Assembly: GCA_015680685.1 (NCBI GenBank)
Contig: MNCI01025116.1
Span: forward strand, 3,175-67,174
Reading direction: 5' to 3'
From: Gnetum montanum
Lineage: Eukaryota > Streptophyta > Gnetopsida > Gnetales > Gnetaceae
Length of the DNA: 64,000 nucleotides
The position numbers and the translations under genes are program-made. Below, one piece after another: positions 1-13,589 of this stretch; positions within the stretch are counted from its first letter, which is position 1; each line of letters begins with the position of its first letter. The notes below the pieces were generated by a model. That model was not told the origin of the DNA. It made no database searches and was given only the letters and a program-made list of their open reading frames with translations.

Positions 1-102
1 CGATATCGTAGGGGACAACGTGATATCGCGTACGCGATATCGCATGGGATGCGATATCATGGCGGCCACGATATCACGGCACATGCAGGTCGCGTCTCAT
101 CA
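1..102 (-). repeat. LTR tail of the A/B retrotransposon family (cut by window edge)
   Basis: Five GATATC-containing palindromic units are followed by a terminus reading GCGTCTCATCA, the same end as the two LTRs of element A (16788 and 23094). The base after the LTR does not begin the TACCNCCATG purine-tract sequence seen inside A and B, so the DNA to the right is probably flank and not element interior. Only the U3-side end is present, in minus orientation. Confidence 0.75.
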
Positions 103-1635
103 ATGATGATTGTGTAGATCAAGGTTGTGCGGTAAAAAACATAGAAGAGAAAAGGGAGGTCAATTAGGGCATGGATTATGCCTAGTGGGCTACTATGATG
201 GGTGCTAGCCTAAACAAGGTATGGTAAATAAGAGTAGAGGGTTGAGGAACCTATCCCATAGAAGAGGAGAGAGAGCTTGTAGAGGGTGTCATGGTTTAGA
301 GAGCTGACTATTGGAAGAGGATCCCTAGGAAGTTGTCATGTTCGATTTCAACCTCAAACTCATCATGATTTTCATGATAAGCCTCTAAGATCAACTCCTC
401 CCTTTACTCATTTATCTCAATTAATTAGGATAGTATGTGAGTTTGGATGCTATCTAAAGGAATTTTATCATATGGGGAAGGGATGTACTCCTCGTTTTGG
501 TGGATTAGCTCATACTCACATTTGAATTCAACCTTCACGTATGGAATGAGTAAGCTAGCTTGGATTTTGGCACAAATGAAATTATAGTAATCTTCATCTA
601 ATATGGGAAAATCTAGGCTTTTTTCCCTTTGTCTGAGTTATTACTTATGCTTCACTTCAATCAGGTTTTTAGGTCATAGACTCTCATGACATCTTGGTTT
701 GATGTCATGTCTATCAATTTAATGGGAAAACTTGTGGATTTTCTAAATGAAATTAATAGTAATTTCACTTGGTTTTAATTTTAATTAATTAAAAATATTC
801 CAACAGGTGTAATTACCAAATGTGTAAATGGTTGTGGCTAAAAAATTGTTGGAACTATAACTACAAGTGCAATGCAGATTACAATGATAGTAATATGCAT
901 TGCACTGAATAAGGAATGACAATTTTAATGTTGAAAATAATAACAACATTGGATTTACCACCAAAATTACAGTAGATGGTAGGAAACAAATGATTTCCTT
1001 ACCTAGAAAAACTACACTGGGAATATCTCCTCTTGAAAAAGCATGCTTGTTTTGATAGTATAAATGTGAAATGATGACTTTTTCAAAACTATGCTGGAGT
1101 CTTGGGGACAACCATGTTCACTAAAGGGGAAACTATGCTACCTATTAAAACATCCAAAGATAGGTTTCAACAAGAAAAAGTGATAGTTTTTTTATGGAAA
1201 CCACATTGGCTTTGGAAAATCTAGCAACTATTGTGAAAATTTTAGGAACATCCAAATCACCTATAATTAATATGTTTGGTATTAATTTTTGAAAATTCGA
1301 AAGTAGTGTTATCTTTCATGGAAGGTTTTATTGAAAAAGTTTAAAGGATATTAATTTGAATTCAAATATTTTTATTTGCAAACATTATTTTTGAAAGGGG
1401 TAGAGATAGATTGGGTAAAGACTTTGGGTGGAGGACCTCCTTCTAGTGCTAGAAATTGTTACATTAGAAACATTTGGTTGCTAGAAAATTAAAATTTCCC
1501 AATGAAAATAGCTTAATCACAAATTCCAAGATCTAGGAAAAGAAAAAAAGGATCCAAGGTACCCTATGTGGTCTTGTCAATCACCCAAGGACTTTTAAAG
1601 TATAAATGGATGTAAATAATTTAAATGATAATGTA
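103..1635. other. AT-rich intergenic DNA, no recognisable gene
   Basis: Short open frames occur on both strands, for example 286-525 plus and 785-1111 minus, but none carries a recognisable domain or reads as conserved coding sequence. Probably decayed repeat sequence flanking the LTR tail on the left and the Copia-like element on the right. Confidence 0.5.
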
Positions 1636-1640
1636 GATTC

Positions 1641-2839
1641 TATGGATCATTGAACTTAGGAAAAGGGCAAATTGAATAAGTTCCATAAACTAAAATTTTT
1701 TGGACAAAGCACACTCCAAATTTAACATGGTTACCCAACTTGGGTAGTCCACACTTAGAGGGTAGATTTCAAGCACACCTCTAGATTTTGTTACTCTTAA
1801 ATGTCGTTTGAAGGTTCCACATCCTATAAAATCTTCAAGCCCTACTTTGGAGTGTTGTGACATTGCACCAACCACTCAACCTTACAATGTCCCATCAAGC
1901 TTGGAATGTGGTTTGTAGGCTTGCACAATCTTTACAATCTTGAACTCTGCTCAAGGATGTTATGCTATAATACTAATCACTTAATGTTGCAAGATCTCAA
2001 CAAGCTCAATCAAGATGCCTTCCTACAAGAAGCACATCAACCCAGTAGGGCAACAAGGGAGAACAATTACAAGGGATGAATACAACTTAGTGTTCTAATC
2101 CATTTACTTTGAGGTACAACACACTTTACAATGGACACATTATGTTAGAATGAAGAGCAAGAATAATTACAATGATTAGATAATTATTTTACAAGAGCTT
2201 GTACATTTCCCAATGCATATGATATCTTCTTATAGCTACCATGTTTTCCAATCCATCTTGGAACTTGTGCAATGGCTAGCTAATGATCATGAAACATATC
2301 TTCTTCATGATAGATATTTCTTCCTATATTTTCCCTCTATTTTGGGTAGATGTATTTGTCTTTATAAAATATTCATTCTATGAAGATGTCTTTGTTTGGT
2401 GAAAGGCATGTTTCTAAAATTGGCCTACATTATGTGAAGACATATTTGTCTAGTAAAGAAATATTTACCTAATGAAAGATGTTTGTTGTTTCTTGGAGGC
2501 ATCTTTATCTTTTCATCTTCCAATTCTACAAAGACATCTACTATTTCTTGAAGGCTTCATTCTTCTCCTTCCTTTGCATGATGAAATCTTCATTCCTTAT
2601 TCATAATCTTGCACTTTTCCAAGTGTTAATGATAAGTTTTCTTGTCTACATTCTTTGAATTATCTTCCTTTGAGCTTATTTTTTGTGAATGAGATCTTTA
2701 AATCTTGTGGATGACTTTCTCCTTTTTTCTACATCAGTGTGTTCCTTGTCATTTCATCTTGGTCCTATAATGACATAACCATACACACAGCCTTTGTCTC
2801 CATTTTTTCTTAATCTTTTGACACACCAAAAGGTCCACA
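1641..2839 (-). repeat. Element D 3' LTR
   Basis: Begins TATGGATCATTGAACTTAGG and ends AAAGGTCCACA on the plus strand. It matches 6189-7423 along its full length with many substitutions and indels. The terminal TG has decayed to TA at the left end. It contains repeated AAGACATCTTTGTC-like stretches. Confidence 0.8.
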
Positions 2840-2853
2840 ATCTCCCCCTTTTT
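2840..2853 (-). promoter_or_regulatory. Element D polypurine tract
   Basis: Minus-strand AAAAAGGGGGAGAT lies immediately before the 3' LTR start TGTGGACC, the expected position for plus-strand DNA priming in an LTR retrotransposon. Confidence 0.7.
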
Positions 2854-5229
2854 GGTTATGTTCAAAACTTAAGAAAATGGATTAGTGATCATACAAATAT
2901 AGCCATACTACTCTCTCCCTTTTTGAATAATAGCAAACAAGATAAGGCACATAAACCAGTTAAGAGTATTCATAATGTTATAATCCAAATAAAAAAATTA
3001 GCTATGGAAGAGGATCAATTAAATAGGACACATTTTTTAGCACAAATTTCCAAGACAAGATTCCTTGATTTTTTCAAGAGCTAATCCAAGCTTTCCATGT
3101 GATAGTTAAACTTAAAGCTGGAAGTGAAGTATAAGCCTTAAAGATCAAGTAACATTCTCTAAATCAATAAGTAATTAATATTCTATAGTGCATGGTTCTT
3201 TTAATGTTCAAATAATCTCTATCCTTTTAAAAACATCAACAAAAAATTATGGCATATCTTATATGATAAGAATAATATAGTAATACAACTTCATAATGTG
3301 AAACTAGGCATGTCATATTTTAAACTCTAGAGCTAGGAAGTACATCTCAAGGAAAACTTCTTACAGGAAATTTCAATCAAAATCATGGATACTTTACTAT
3401 AATCAAAATGATCATGTTCTTGCTCATATTTTTGTAAGGAATAATATCACTATTTTCATTCTTTCATAAAAATATTTGTACTTCTTACATCAACTTATGC
3501 TTGAATATCAAATAGGTGGGCTGATGATACATGAAGACTTGCTCTTATTAATTCAAAACAAGGATCTACATATAATCCAAAAAGGATCAACAACACATAA
3601 TTTAATGCTAAAGACCAAATATAGATTGAGCAGCCTATTTAATGGAAATAATTATATCATTAGAACTTGTATCTTTATATTCAACTAGAAATTTGGAAAT
3701 CATCAACATAATGATATGGAAGCCATGACAGAAAGATGCATATTTTACCTTTTGTATGAGTCAATGTAACAAACACAACCATTTTTCAAAAATGAAATGA
3801 TAATCATGCCAAAGAATATCAAAAACAAAAATTCAAGACTCGTCCATCTACTTGAAAGAAAAAATACCTCTTGATGTCTTTATCTAACTTATTTTGGAAT
3901 ATTTTACTATTTTAGTATCTCTTTGTTAAAGTCTCCCAAGACTCACCCTACATTGGTGATCTCCAAGATGATGATGGATAATGAGGAATAGGCTCCCCCT
4001 ACACATGCGTTGCTTATCTTGGGCTATTAATATACAAATATTATAAATCAAAAAATCACTACAACTATAGGTCAAAATTAAGCTCAAATATATAGACTAA
4101 AGTCTCCAATTAGTAATATTGATAAGATTTTTCAAAGACATGTCTTATCTCATAGATAGTAAAAATATCCTAAATGCCATGCACTTAGAAGTAGATCATC
4201 AAAATAAGTTTAGATTAAACAAGATTGAAAATACAACAAAAACCAATAATGTAATGATCAAAATAACTGCTACACATATTTTCATAGAACCAATTATATC
4301 AAGCTCAAAAATGAATGTAAGGAATTCTCTAAACAATTATTTCACAATTTTTCAAGAAACAAATAATTTTTAACTTTAAATACCATTCTTATTAACTATC
4401 AAGAAAAGAGATGAAGCTCAGCTTAACTTACCTTGTTTGCAGGGAAGAAGAGAATAGTAATGGAATTTGAGATGAGGTTTCCTATCATGAAGTACCTTCT
4501 CATCCTTTGGTTCTCTTTCATTAGATCATATATGTGAGGTCTCTATTTTTTCATGCTCTTTATGATAAAACATTTGATCACTCATTGCATCATTTTCAAT
4601 TCTTCACATCTCTCCATTCTAACTCTTTAGTACCTGCACAATTTTCTTACCAAAGCCTTTTTAACAAGACCAAGAATTAATCTTGTTTTGATCATCATGG
4701 TTTTATTTAAGAGTTTTATTTCAACCATAATTTTTAAAAACAAATAAAGTATTATCCTTATGATCAAAATTATCAAACTTGTCTATGCTTGAGCCTGAAT
4801 TTTCATGTGTGGATTCCTTTAGATTCTTTGGCTATTTTTCAGGGGTCTCCTCTTCTTGAACCTTGTTGCAATCCTTATTAAAAGAGGTTAGTTTATGAAT
4901 CTTAGCTTTTATATTTGATATCTCTTCTTTCACTTTAACATGAATAGCACCCAACTTAGAAATTACAAATTTCTTTACCTTCCTAATCAAATGATGTAAC
5001 AGAAAAATTTATTATTTAAATTCACTATACCATTTGTTACACTTGCCATCTTATTCATCCACATGTGAGGAATTTTCATCTATAAGTATCATGCATATGA
5101 GATGTGATTTTTTGGAATAATTGCATGATTATTCATCACTTTTCTCATCATCATCACAACTTGTATAAAATTTGTTCTTTTTTGGTTCCTCATCATTGGA
5201 TCTATTCTTTAGCCATATCTTACTATCAC
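2854..5229. other. Element D interior without recognisable pol
   Basis: The stretch where Copia integrase and RT should lie shows no GKGC, YVDD or integrase zinc motif on the minus strand. Frames are short and heavily interrupted. Either pol was deleted and replaced, or it has decayed past recognition by eye. Confidence 0.5.
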
Positions 5230-6019
5230 TAGGATTACTAGGACATTAAAAGGTCATATGGCCTCTTCCTCCATAAGCCAAACATTCTATGGAATGAAAA
5301 TATAAGTTAGAATTTTAAAAAATTATATCTCTTTTTCTATCTTTGAGTAGATTGGGTCTTTGTTGTGATGCCTTCTTGTTTCTTCTTGTTAACAATCATT
5401 GTAGCTTCCTTAAGAGAAATGCAATCTCATCTTCATTGCCCTCATCATGTTCATTGAACTCCTCCTTTCAGGTAGTCTTTAGAGTAATAGGTATTTCCTA
5501 GATCTCTCTTTTGCTTATGAGATTCATTTAATAAGCAATGAGATCACTTTGAAGCTCTTCAAATTTTAAGATTAAAAAATGTTTGATCTCCTCCATAGCC
5601 ATGACCTTGGGTCTAAACTCTAATTGTAGAGTTTTGATCATTTTGACAATGACATCACTTTCAAGCAAATCTTTACTTGTTCCTCTAATAGCTACAAGAA
5701 GATATTAGATCTAGAGAAATAATCTTTTATTTTCTCATCTTATCTCATTTTGAGTTAATCATATTCATTGTAAAACTAATAATTTGAATTGCTTAATAGT
5801 AGATGTTCCTTCATAAGTAACTTCTAATGTTTGCCAAATTTCTTTGGCCATTTTACATCTTGCTACTCTATTAAATTTAAATTTATTCAATATACAATAT
5901 AAACAATTTTTTCTTTTTGAATTAAACATGAACTTATTATTTTCCTCTTGCATCCATTTACTATGAGGCTTGATGATGTCGGTGGAGTTGTTGACAAGTG
6001 GAGTGTAGTCTTTAAGCAT
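5230..6019 (-). pseudogene. Copia-type gag (UBN2 family) remnant
   Basis: The longest open part (5765-6019 minus, 84 aa) reads WMQEENNKFMFNSKRKN followed by KMAKEIWQTLEVTYEGTSTI. This is the conserved core of plant Copia gag, in which NSKALN...FNRV..CKTAKEIWDTLEVTHEGT is typical. Below 5765 the homologous reading continues with several stops. Near 5235-5290 the minus strand still shows a zinc-knuckle-like CLAYGGRGHMTF-stop-CP. Gag would package the element RNA in cytoplasmic particles. The start is not secure: the M at 6019 is the first in the open frame, and sequence upstream to the primer site at 6186 leaves room for about 50 more codons. Confidence 0.75.
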
Positions 6020-6174
6020 TGACTCCTACACATTAAACTCCATGGATTCAAAGAACCCTTGCAATATAGCTTTCTAATATGTGAAGTCGAATCTATTGAA
6101 CATAGGTGGATTTGTATAAGATATCCCCTCCATTTTTCATTCTTAAAGTTGATGATGACAAAGAAGAGTACTAA

Positions 6175-6186
6175 GCTTCAATACCA
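6175..6186 (-). promoter_or_regulatory. Element D primer-binding site (initiator-Met tRNA type)
   Basis: Minus-strand TGGTATTGAAGC starts two bases after the 5' LTR end (CACA, then AG). The canonical plant Copia site TGGTATCAGAGC differs at three positions. Confidence 0.7.
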
Positions 6187-6188
6187 CT

Positions 6189-7423
6189 TGTGGATCGTTG
6201 AACTTAGGAGGGGGAGGGGGATGAATAAGTTTTGTAAATTGAAATTCTTTGGAAAAAGCACACATATCAAATTTAAAATGGCTCCCCAACTTGGATAGTC
6301 CACACTTAGAGGATAGATCACAAGAAAACCTCTAAACTTTGTTGCTCTTAAGTGTGGTTTGAAGGATCCACATCCTCTACAATCTTCAACATTCACTCCA
6401 CAGTGTTGTTATGCTACACCAACCACTCAATCCCACAAAGTCCTATCAGGCTTGAAATATGGTTTCTAGGCTTCCAAAACCTTTACAATCTTGAGCTCTA
6501 CTTAGGAGTGTTGTGTTGTAACACCAACCACTCAATCCTGTAGGATCTTGACAAGCTTAATCAAGATGCCTTCCTACAAGAAGCACATCAACCCCAAAGG
6601 AAAATAAGGGAGAACAATTACAAGGGATGAATGCAATTCAATTTGCTAATCCTTATACATTGAGGCATAGCACATCTTACAATGGACAAATGATAATACA
6701 ATGAAGAGTAACAATGATTACTATGATTGACAAATGATTAGATAATTATTTTACAAGAGCTTGCATATTTTCCAATGCATATGATGTCTTCCTAGAGCTA
6801 CCAAGTTTTCAAATCCATCTTGGAATTTTTGCAATAGCTAGCTAATGGTTAAGGAAGATGTCTTCTTCATGCCTGAGACATCTTTCTATATTTGCCCATT
6901 ATTCTAGGAAGATGTCTTTGTCTAGAAAAGACATCTTTTTGAAATCTTCATTCTTGGAAGACATCTTTGTCTAGTGAAAGAAGTCTTTCTAAAAATAGCA
7001 TACATTCTATAAAAACATCTTTGTGTAGTAAAGATGTTTTGCCCTAATGAAATATGTTTGATATTTCTTGAAGAAGTCTTTTTCTTTGCATCTTCCAATT
7101 CTACCAATGCTTATATTGTTTCTTGAAGGTGTCTTTCTTCTCCTTCCTTTGCATGATTAATTCTTCATTTCTTGTTCATAATCTTGCATTTTTTCATACG
7201 TTAATGACAACTTTGCTTGTTCATGTTCTTTGAATTATCTTCCTTTGATCGTTTCCTTTATGGATAATACCTTGAAACCTTGTGGATGACTTTCTCCTTT
7301 TGTCTACATCAGTGTCTTCCTTGTCATCTCATGTTGGTCCTACAACAATAGCAACCACACAACCATACACACAATCTTTGTCTCCATTTTTTATTAATAT
7401 TTTGATACACCAAAAGGTCCATA
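6189..7423 (-). repeat. Element D 5' LTR
   Basis: Begins TGTGGATCGTTGAACTTAGG and ends CAAAAGGTCCATA on the plus strand, paired with 1641-2839. The final CA has decayed to TA. It shares the AAGACATCTTTGTCTAGT-like internal repeats of the other LTR. Confidence 0.8.
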
Positions 7424-7428
7424 GATTT

Positions 7429-10400
7429 GATCTAAGAAAATGAACATAAATTAATTATAAACAAACTTGCACAAAAAATGAATAGTAAAGTTTATTGCAA
7501 TAATGAAATATTAAAAGTATAAATTTCAAAGTTGTACAAATTATGTGCCCTAATTCATAAGGAGTTACACAAATGAAGCTTGAAGCCTATTGAAACTAGT
7601 AGGTTACATTCCATAGTTAGCCTCATTATCTAGGTGCCTCCGAACTTCTATTATTAACACTCCTTACTGGTTCTCAACTAAAGTCTACTATGTTGGTGAC
7701 AAGAGAGGTAAATGATGTGCTTGACACATTGGTGATATGGGACTATGATGAGGATTTCCAATGCCCAACTAGCTTCCAATGGTCTCCAAAAAAAAATTCT
7801 TATAATTGCCAATGGTTTCAAGTGCTCAAGATTTCCAAAGTTTTGGAATTGAAGAAATTTTTTTGGAACTCATTCAGTGTGTTCAAATTTTGTTTTTATA
7901 GGCCATATGGTTGCTGATTTTGGGTTGCAAATTTCTACCATGATTGCTAATAGATTGATGTGATTTGCAAGTGTGGTAGGCCATTATTTCCAATGTAGTT
8001 TTCTATTTTTCATATGATTGATGCACCCAAGACATCAAAACTATGCTAAGTATGAGAAATAGTAAATGGACTTTGAAAACTACACTAGCTTCACCAAACT
8101 ATGCTAGCTTTATGGAATCTTCACTAGCCTTGTTGGAACCACACTAGCTTTGTAAAATCATGATGGCATTGTAGAACCATGTTGGCATTGTGCAATCTTT
8201 GTTGGCCTTGCTAGAACTACATTGGCCTTCTGAAACCACATTGGCATTGTGGTATCCTCAATGGTCTTGTTGAAAAAATGAAAATACAATAATATGAGCA
8301 GTAGCTATAGGTGGTTGCAGCATAGTTTGGGCCATGGCCAACATAAAACTCATGAAAAATCAAAATTTGGTAGTTTCCAAGGTATTTTCAGCCTTCTCAA
8401 GCTCAAATATAGACATGACATGGCTTTTCTCAGCTTGGAAAATTAGGCTATAACAACTTTAAGGCATTTTTCAGTCCCAAATGTTTAAGTGTGTGAGATT
8501 GCAGCTCATGGACTACAAAACTCAACTTTTACAATAAACTTTCAGCCTCAATTTTAATGGTGAAGGTTACAATGCCAAAAGTTTGTAACATGAGTTTTCT
8601 TGGTGGTGTTTCAACCACCTTAAAATTCACATTAACATATTTATATTCAATTATGTCTTGTTACAACAAAATAATATATTTTAATTGAAAATTAATATTC
8701 ATGGACAAAATATAAACCTATTTAATGTTTAAAACATAACAAGAACTACAAAGAGATATATGCTTCATCCATAACACATCACTTAGATAGTGATGCTTCC
8801 ATTGCACATTCTAATGTTTAATCAACATTGTTACCAACAAACTCCATCTAAGACTCCTAATTAAAAGTTTCATAAAACACATGTGAGAAAGGTTAGAATA
8901 CATACATAATAGAGTAAACCACCTTAATAGCAACTAGAAAAAATTGGAAGATGAGGTTCACACTACAAAATACATTATTAGAACCAACAAAAATTATTGA
9001 GTAAGCAAACCATTAATAAAAAACATAACTATTATCATATTTATTATGAAAAATCATTAACATTACTTTTAATGCAATATTTTACATTTAATCCATGATT
9101 GCACTAGTGGTGATATTTCAATGTGGTTTCTAACTAAAATATTTGGCATAACTATAAGAATGATACTAAATTGACTAGCAATCAAGTATTGTTTGGTGTG
9201 TCATCTCACCTATCTAGGTTGATTCTCATGCAAGAAAAATGTAGAAGCATTGGGTTAGCAAATCCTCATAATGTCAATTACCAAGTGTTAGATTATATTA
9301 TGGTTAGTATTAATCCTATATTTATTATATGTCCTAGCTTCCCACTACTATCCTAAAATTAGTTCTATTACTCAATATATGATAATCACAAGTGATGTGT
9401 ATCAAGTACCATGTAATATCATTCAGAATGCTAGTCCACCATCCAACTAGTCATTATCATATTAGTTACCTTGCTTCAAATATTGTGTCAATAAAACCCT
9501 AATAATATTAACATGCTACAAATGTTGATGATCCAAATCCAATGATAATATTATGAGGTCTAGGTAATATCAATAGCCTAACCTTAGTTTCTATCTTATC
9601 AACATGTCAAACATACCCAAATATACCTAAAACAACCACTATCCATCATTGTATGAAGTTATTTTTATCAAACACTATAATGTCCACATAGCTTAAAAAA
9701 ATATAGGTAAGTTCTATCATGAATTTCTTTGTAACCCTAAAATTCATTACAACCTTAGGTCAGAATGATTAATGATATTTTATCCACTGCCTCCACCAAA
9801 AGATAATGATGCAAGGCACAAAAAAGGTTATAAAATGAAAATAAAAATTACAAAAATGGTGAATTATAGTTATGAAAACATTAATAAGAGTTAGATTGAT
9901 ATAGGAAGAATAAAAGAAAGGGAGCTCTAAAAGATGTTGATCTTTACAAAATAATGATCAGCTAAGAGCAAAGATTAACTAAGTAAGAGTAGGTTCAAAT
10001 CTAGAAATCATTAAGTAATCTATCATGCACATCCACAAGACAAAGAATAAGAGAGAGAACAATGAAAAACTAATGTTGAGAGAGTGAGTGTTAAAAAGTA
10101 TTTATAAATACAAGAGGTAGGAGTTTTGAAATTTTAGAAATAAAAATTTAATAATCTAATTTATAAGATCTAGTTATATGTTTTTACAAGAGAGTTAACT
10201 AGTCCACCAATGGGTTCAAGTTACTAAGAAAATATTGGAATTAGATTACATGTGTAATATCCAATTTCTTTTTTTCTACATAAGTTAGAGTATTGGATAT
10301 GTTCTATGACTTTTTAGCAATCTAGATTCAACATTGTGCATTATCTACAATGCAGTTTTTGTATCTTCATCTTTAGCTTGCTAGAAATAATGACTTACAT

Positions 10401-12689
10401 TATTAATAGAATCATTTTCATTTTCTTTTTTCTATGGTTTCAAGTTTCAATGTTCGACATAGGATCTAACATTGATTTTTCCTTTAGCTCTTCAAAGTAT
10501 AGAGTCAATCTCATTTTTGATACCTAGTATCAAATTTTTCTTATACAACAAATCATCTTATCAACATTAAATGACAACTAGCTTTTCAATGTCCAATATT
10601 AATCCTACATTTGACATCTAACATCAATTCTTAGAACAAATACCTACATATTAATTCTCCTATTTAGAACCTTATAGAATCTTTCAAATAATTATTTGAG
10701 TCTTAATGCATGGGTATTTCATGTTCTACAAGGCATTTTCCACTTTTAAATAAGATGATACCCTTGAATAGAAAAGGGTTGGCTCTTTAACTATTGGCAT
10801 CTTTGTATTGGGTATTGGAATTTATGATTAATTCTCAAGAAAACTTGTTTCTTTATCTATCTCTAATACTTAGTGTAGTTAAATTTCTTAGTGATTAACA
10901 ATTTGGAAATTTTTCCAAAGACTATCTTTCTGTAGAATAACTACTCTCCTACTAGAGATATCAGTTCCTCTAATTTCTCTTCCCCTCTTTTCTTTGCTAA
11001 CATAGTATATCTCCTTTCATGTTGTTCTTTGAATACTTGGTGCATTTTTTGGAATTAGATCAATACAATAATATGTTTCATTTCTTGATTTACTTAGCTA
11101 GTAAATTTGTAAATACTCTTATTAGATCTACATTAGATGTGTGCATCAAAAAAAGCATGAGGTAACATAGCTCCAAATCAAACACCTTTGATCCCTATTA
11201 CATATCCTAGAACATGTCAATATGTTCCCATTCTATGATTTCTTTCATAATATGGATTTATTCCTTTTATTTTTTAGTTTTTGATTTTATCTAAATCTAT
11301 TTTCAGTGTTTTCCTTCTTGATTTAGTTTTTCTAGACCCATTTTTCTTAACATTCAATCATTGATTATTTTTACTACCACTCACACACATACTCTTTTAT
11401 CTTATTTTGTGTTACACTCATCCTATTTTATTTCACTCTAGATTATACAAATTTTCTACATTATTTCCTTTTTTATTTTTCTTAGCTATTCCATGCACAT
11501 ACATTTTCTTCCACTTAATATCTACTAATGCTAGGTGAACATGTTTGACTTGGATTATTGGATTTTTCTAATGATCTATAATTTCCCTTTTCATTTGAGG
11601 GATATTAACTGATAGATTGAACTTTCTAGATCATTTGGTAGCTATGAGATTTCTTGGCTTAGTTTTATGTTAGGTTTTGTTGGATCTCAAATTATGATAA
11701 TCCTTATCACAATTTCGTTTTGATGCTAGAAGGAAGGCCTACACAAAACTAAACATTGATTTTAGGATTTTCTCTATACTTGAATTTTTATATGTTTCCT
11801 TATTTATATACTTTTCTTAAGTATTATTGATATGTCATGTTGAAGCATTGACATCATGCCATTTTCCTAGGACTCCAACATAGTTTTTACATTTTTTTCT
11901 TATTTATTATTAAACTAGCATTAATGTGCCATTTTGAAAAACTAATGTTAGATTTATTCTTGGTAACTTCAATAATCTCAAGAAATAGAAACATTTCACC
12001 TTCTATTTTAAGTATGAACCTATTTGTAAGAATGAACTGAAACATTGGTAATAGCCTAATGAAGTCACATGACTTTTATAGCTTCAACTATGGCCTCATC
12101 ATTTGATTCAAGTTTTTCCAAGATTTAGAAGCTTATTAACATGAGAAGGAATTATGATTTTTCAAATGCACTAAGTGAGAAATATTAAAAAATAAAATGA
12201 AAGCTAGGCTACTTGCTTAAATTTGAAATGTTCAAGTTCATGGCAGAATATGAGTGGGTTAATGATCTATCATTCCTTTCTAATCTAAATTACCCAATCA
12301 AGCTGGATAATGAGTAAGCTAAAGAGATAGTGGAATTTATCATGGAGTAAGTGAAAATGCAGGAATGTATACATTTGCAAATTAACAAGGCTAGGATGAA
12401 AGACATCATGGATCAACTTCTTGGTCCTCACATATCTCTTAGAGGAAGAAAAGGAAGCATGACCCCCAAATCTAACATCCACTTGATATATGTAGAATAA
12501 GAAGAACTAATAGGAAAGCTTAGAAAAAGAAATCATCTATCATAGTACATTCACAACATTAGCATCATAGTCGCTTAGATCACTGTACCTAGATCTATTC
12601 CAATTATCATAGAATTACTTAGCTTTGTCACAAGTCGTATGTTTTCATAACAATATTTTTTACCTAATAATTTGAGCAATCCTCCATTC
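7429..12689. other. Unrecognised AT-rich region
   Basis: No domain, LTR pair or RNA gene could be recognised over about 5.2 kb. Open frames are at most 78 codons and look random. The part at 7900-8640 uses CTACATTGGCC-like words that recur at 27-29 kb and 37.7-40.1 kb, so it may be an old fragment of the same repeat family. Confidence 0.5.
8078..8272. repeat. Degenerate minisatellite, about 10 units of 19-21 bp
   Basis: Successive units of the form AACYACAYTRGCWTTGTRG can be read end to end, such as AACTACACTAGCTTCACC, AAACTATGCTAGCTTTATGG and AACCATGTTGGCATTGTGC. Units differ at several positions, so the array is old. Confidence 0.65.
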
Positions 12690-13347
12690 ATAAGAAACAA
12701 GATACATTAGGCCAACTCTTACTCAATTAACCAAGAGCTGCAAACATACTCATTCACTCTTCACATATGCTCTCTTAAAATCTCATGAAATCTAACTCAT
12801 ATCTCTCTATCCATATCTCATGGTAGAAGCATGTAATATAAGCCAATATTTATTAACAAAACAAGAAAAAACCATAGAAAATATTCCTTAAGATTAACTT
12901 GAAGATCCTTTGTTGTTTCAATCTTTTTCTTTGATGTTTTAGCTATTTCCAAACTTGGAATGATAATTTTTCAAGTTTTCCTACCCTTTCATGTTATCTC
13001 TAGTCTTTTTGAAACATCTTAATATTAACTAGAAATGCTAGGAAGATGTCTCCTATGAGTGTGAAACATCTTATTTTTAGCTGGTATGTCTCAACTAAGC
13101 CATCTTAGTAACTTGTGAGATGTCTCATACTAAATTGGAACCTATACTATTCATTGAGATGTCTCATCTAAGATGTTTGCAAAACTTTCCAAGATATTTT
13201 CTAACATTCAAGACATCTGTTAAAGGAGCTTAGATGTCAAGAAAGATGAATCCGTGGCCTCTAAGATATATTCAAAAAGCATGAAATGTGAAAAAACATA
13301 AATGTATGAAAAATAATAAGGTAATTCAAAGTGGTTTCCTTATACCA
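12690..13347 (-). repeat. Element E 3' LTR (left limit approximate)
   Basis: Aligns by eye with 25480-26138: shared stretches include CTATTTCCAAACTTGGAA, TTAACTAGAAATGCTA and CTTAGTAACTTGTGAGA. It ends TTATACCA, the minus-strand start TGGTATAAGG. Similarity fades left of about 12690, so the LTR is either truncated or too diverged to follow there. It is rich in AGATGTCTC repeats. Confidence 0.7.
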
Positions 13348-13362
13348 GCTATCCCTCCATTC
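13348..13362 (-). promoter_or_regulatory. Element E polypurine tract
   Basis: Minus-strand GAATGGAGGGATAGC lies directly upstream of the 3' LTR start. Confidence 0.5.
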
Positions 13363-13589
13363 AAAAATTAAAGCTATAAGAACAAGGGAGTAGGGGTAAA
13401 AGTGATTTCTCACTAATGAAATTTGATCTCATGAACCCATACAACATCATCAACAAATTGATACTTCCACTAGATTAAGCACTCATGATTCATCATTAAG
13501 CAAGTGTTTGAATCTTCCCTCCATTTGAGTATGATTGGTTTTATTTCCATTAAAGGATTGGAATAATTAATGGCCCTCTTCAATTCATC

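Larger units (their letters stand above)
1641..7423 (-). mobile_element. Element D: degenerate Copia-like LTR retrotransposon
   Basis: Two direct repeats of about 1.2 kb bound a 3.35-kb interior. The primer site next to the right repeat resembles the initiator-Met type (TGGTATTGAAGC against TGGTATCAGAGC), a purine tract lies beside the left repeat, and a UBN2-type gag remnant sits just downstream of the primer site on the minus strand. The flanks GATTC (1636-1640) and GATTT (7424-7428) are a 4/5 match to a 5-bp target duplication. No RT, RNase H or integrase motif was found between 2854 and 5230, so this is a non-autonomous or deleted copy. Ordinary Copia elements carry about 4 kb of pol, so the loss is large. 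Confidence 0.8.

Noticed and set aside
1-102. CRISPR-like or phage attachment palindromes (CGATATCG units)
   Set aside because: Units lack uniform spacers and are found at the ends of retrotransposon LTRs throughout the window.
286-525. 79-codon plus-strand frame near the left edge
   Set aside because: No domain and no conserved-looking composition; its length is expected by chance in this window.
5765-6019. Independent host gene
   Set aside because: The sequence matches Copia gag and lies between a primer site and an LTR pair.
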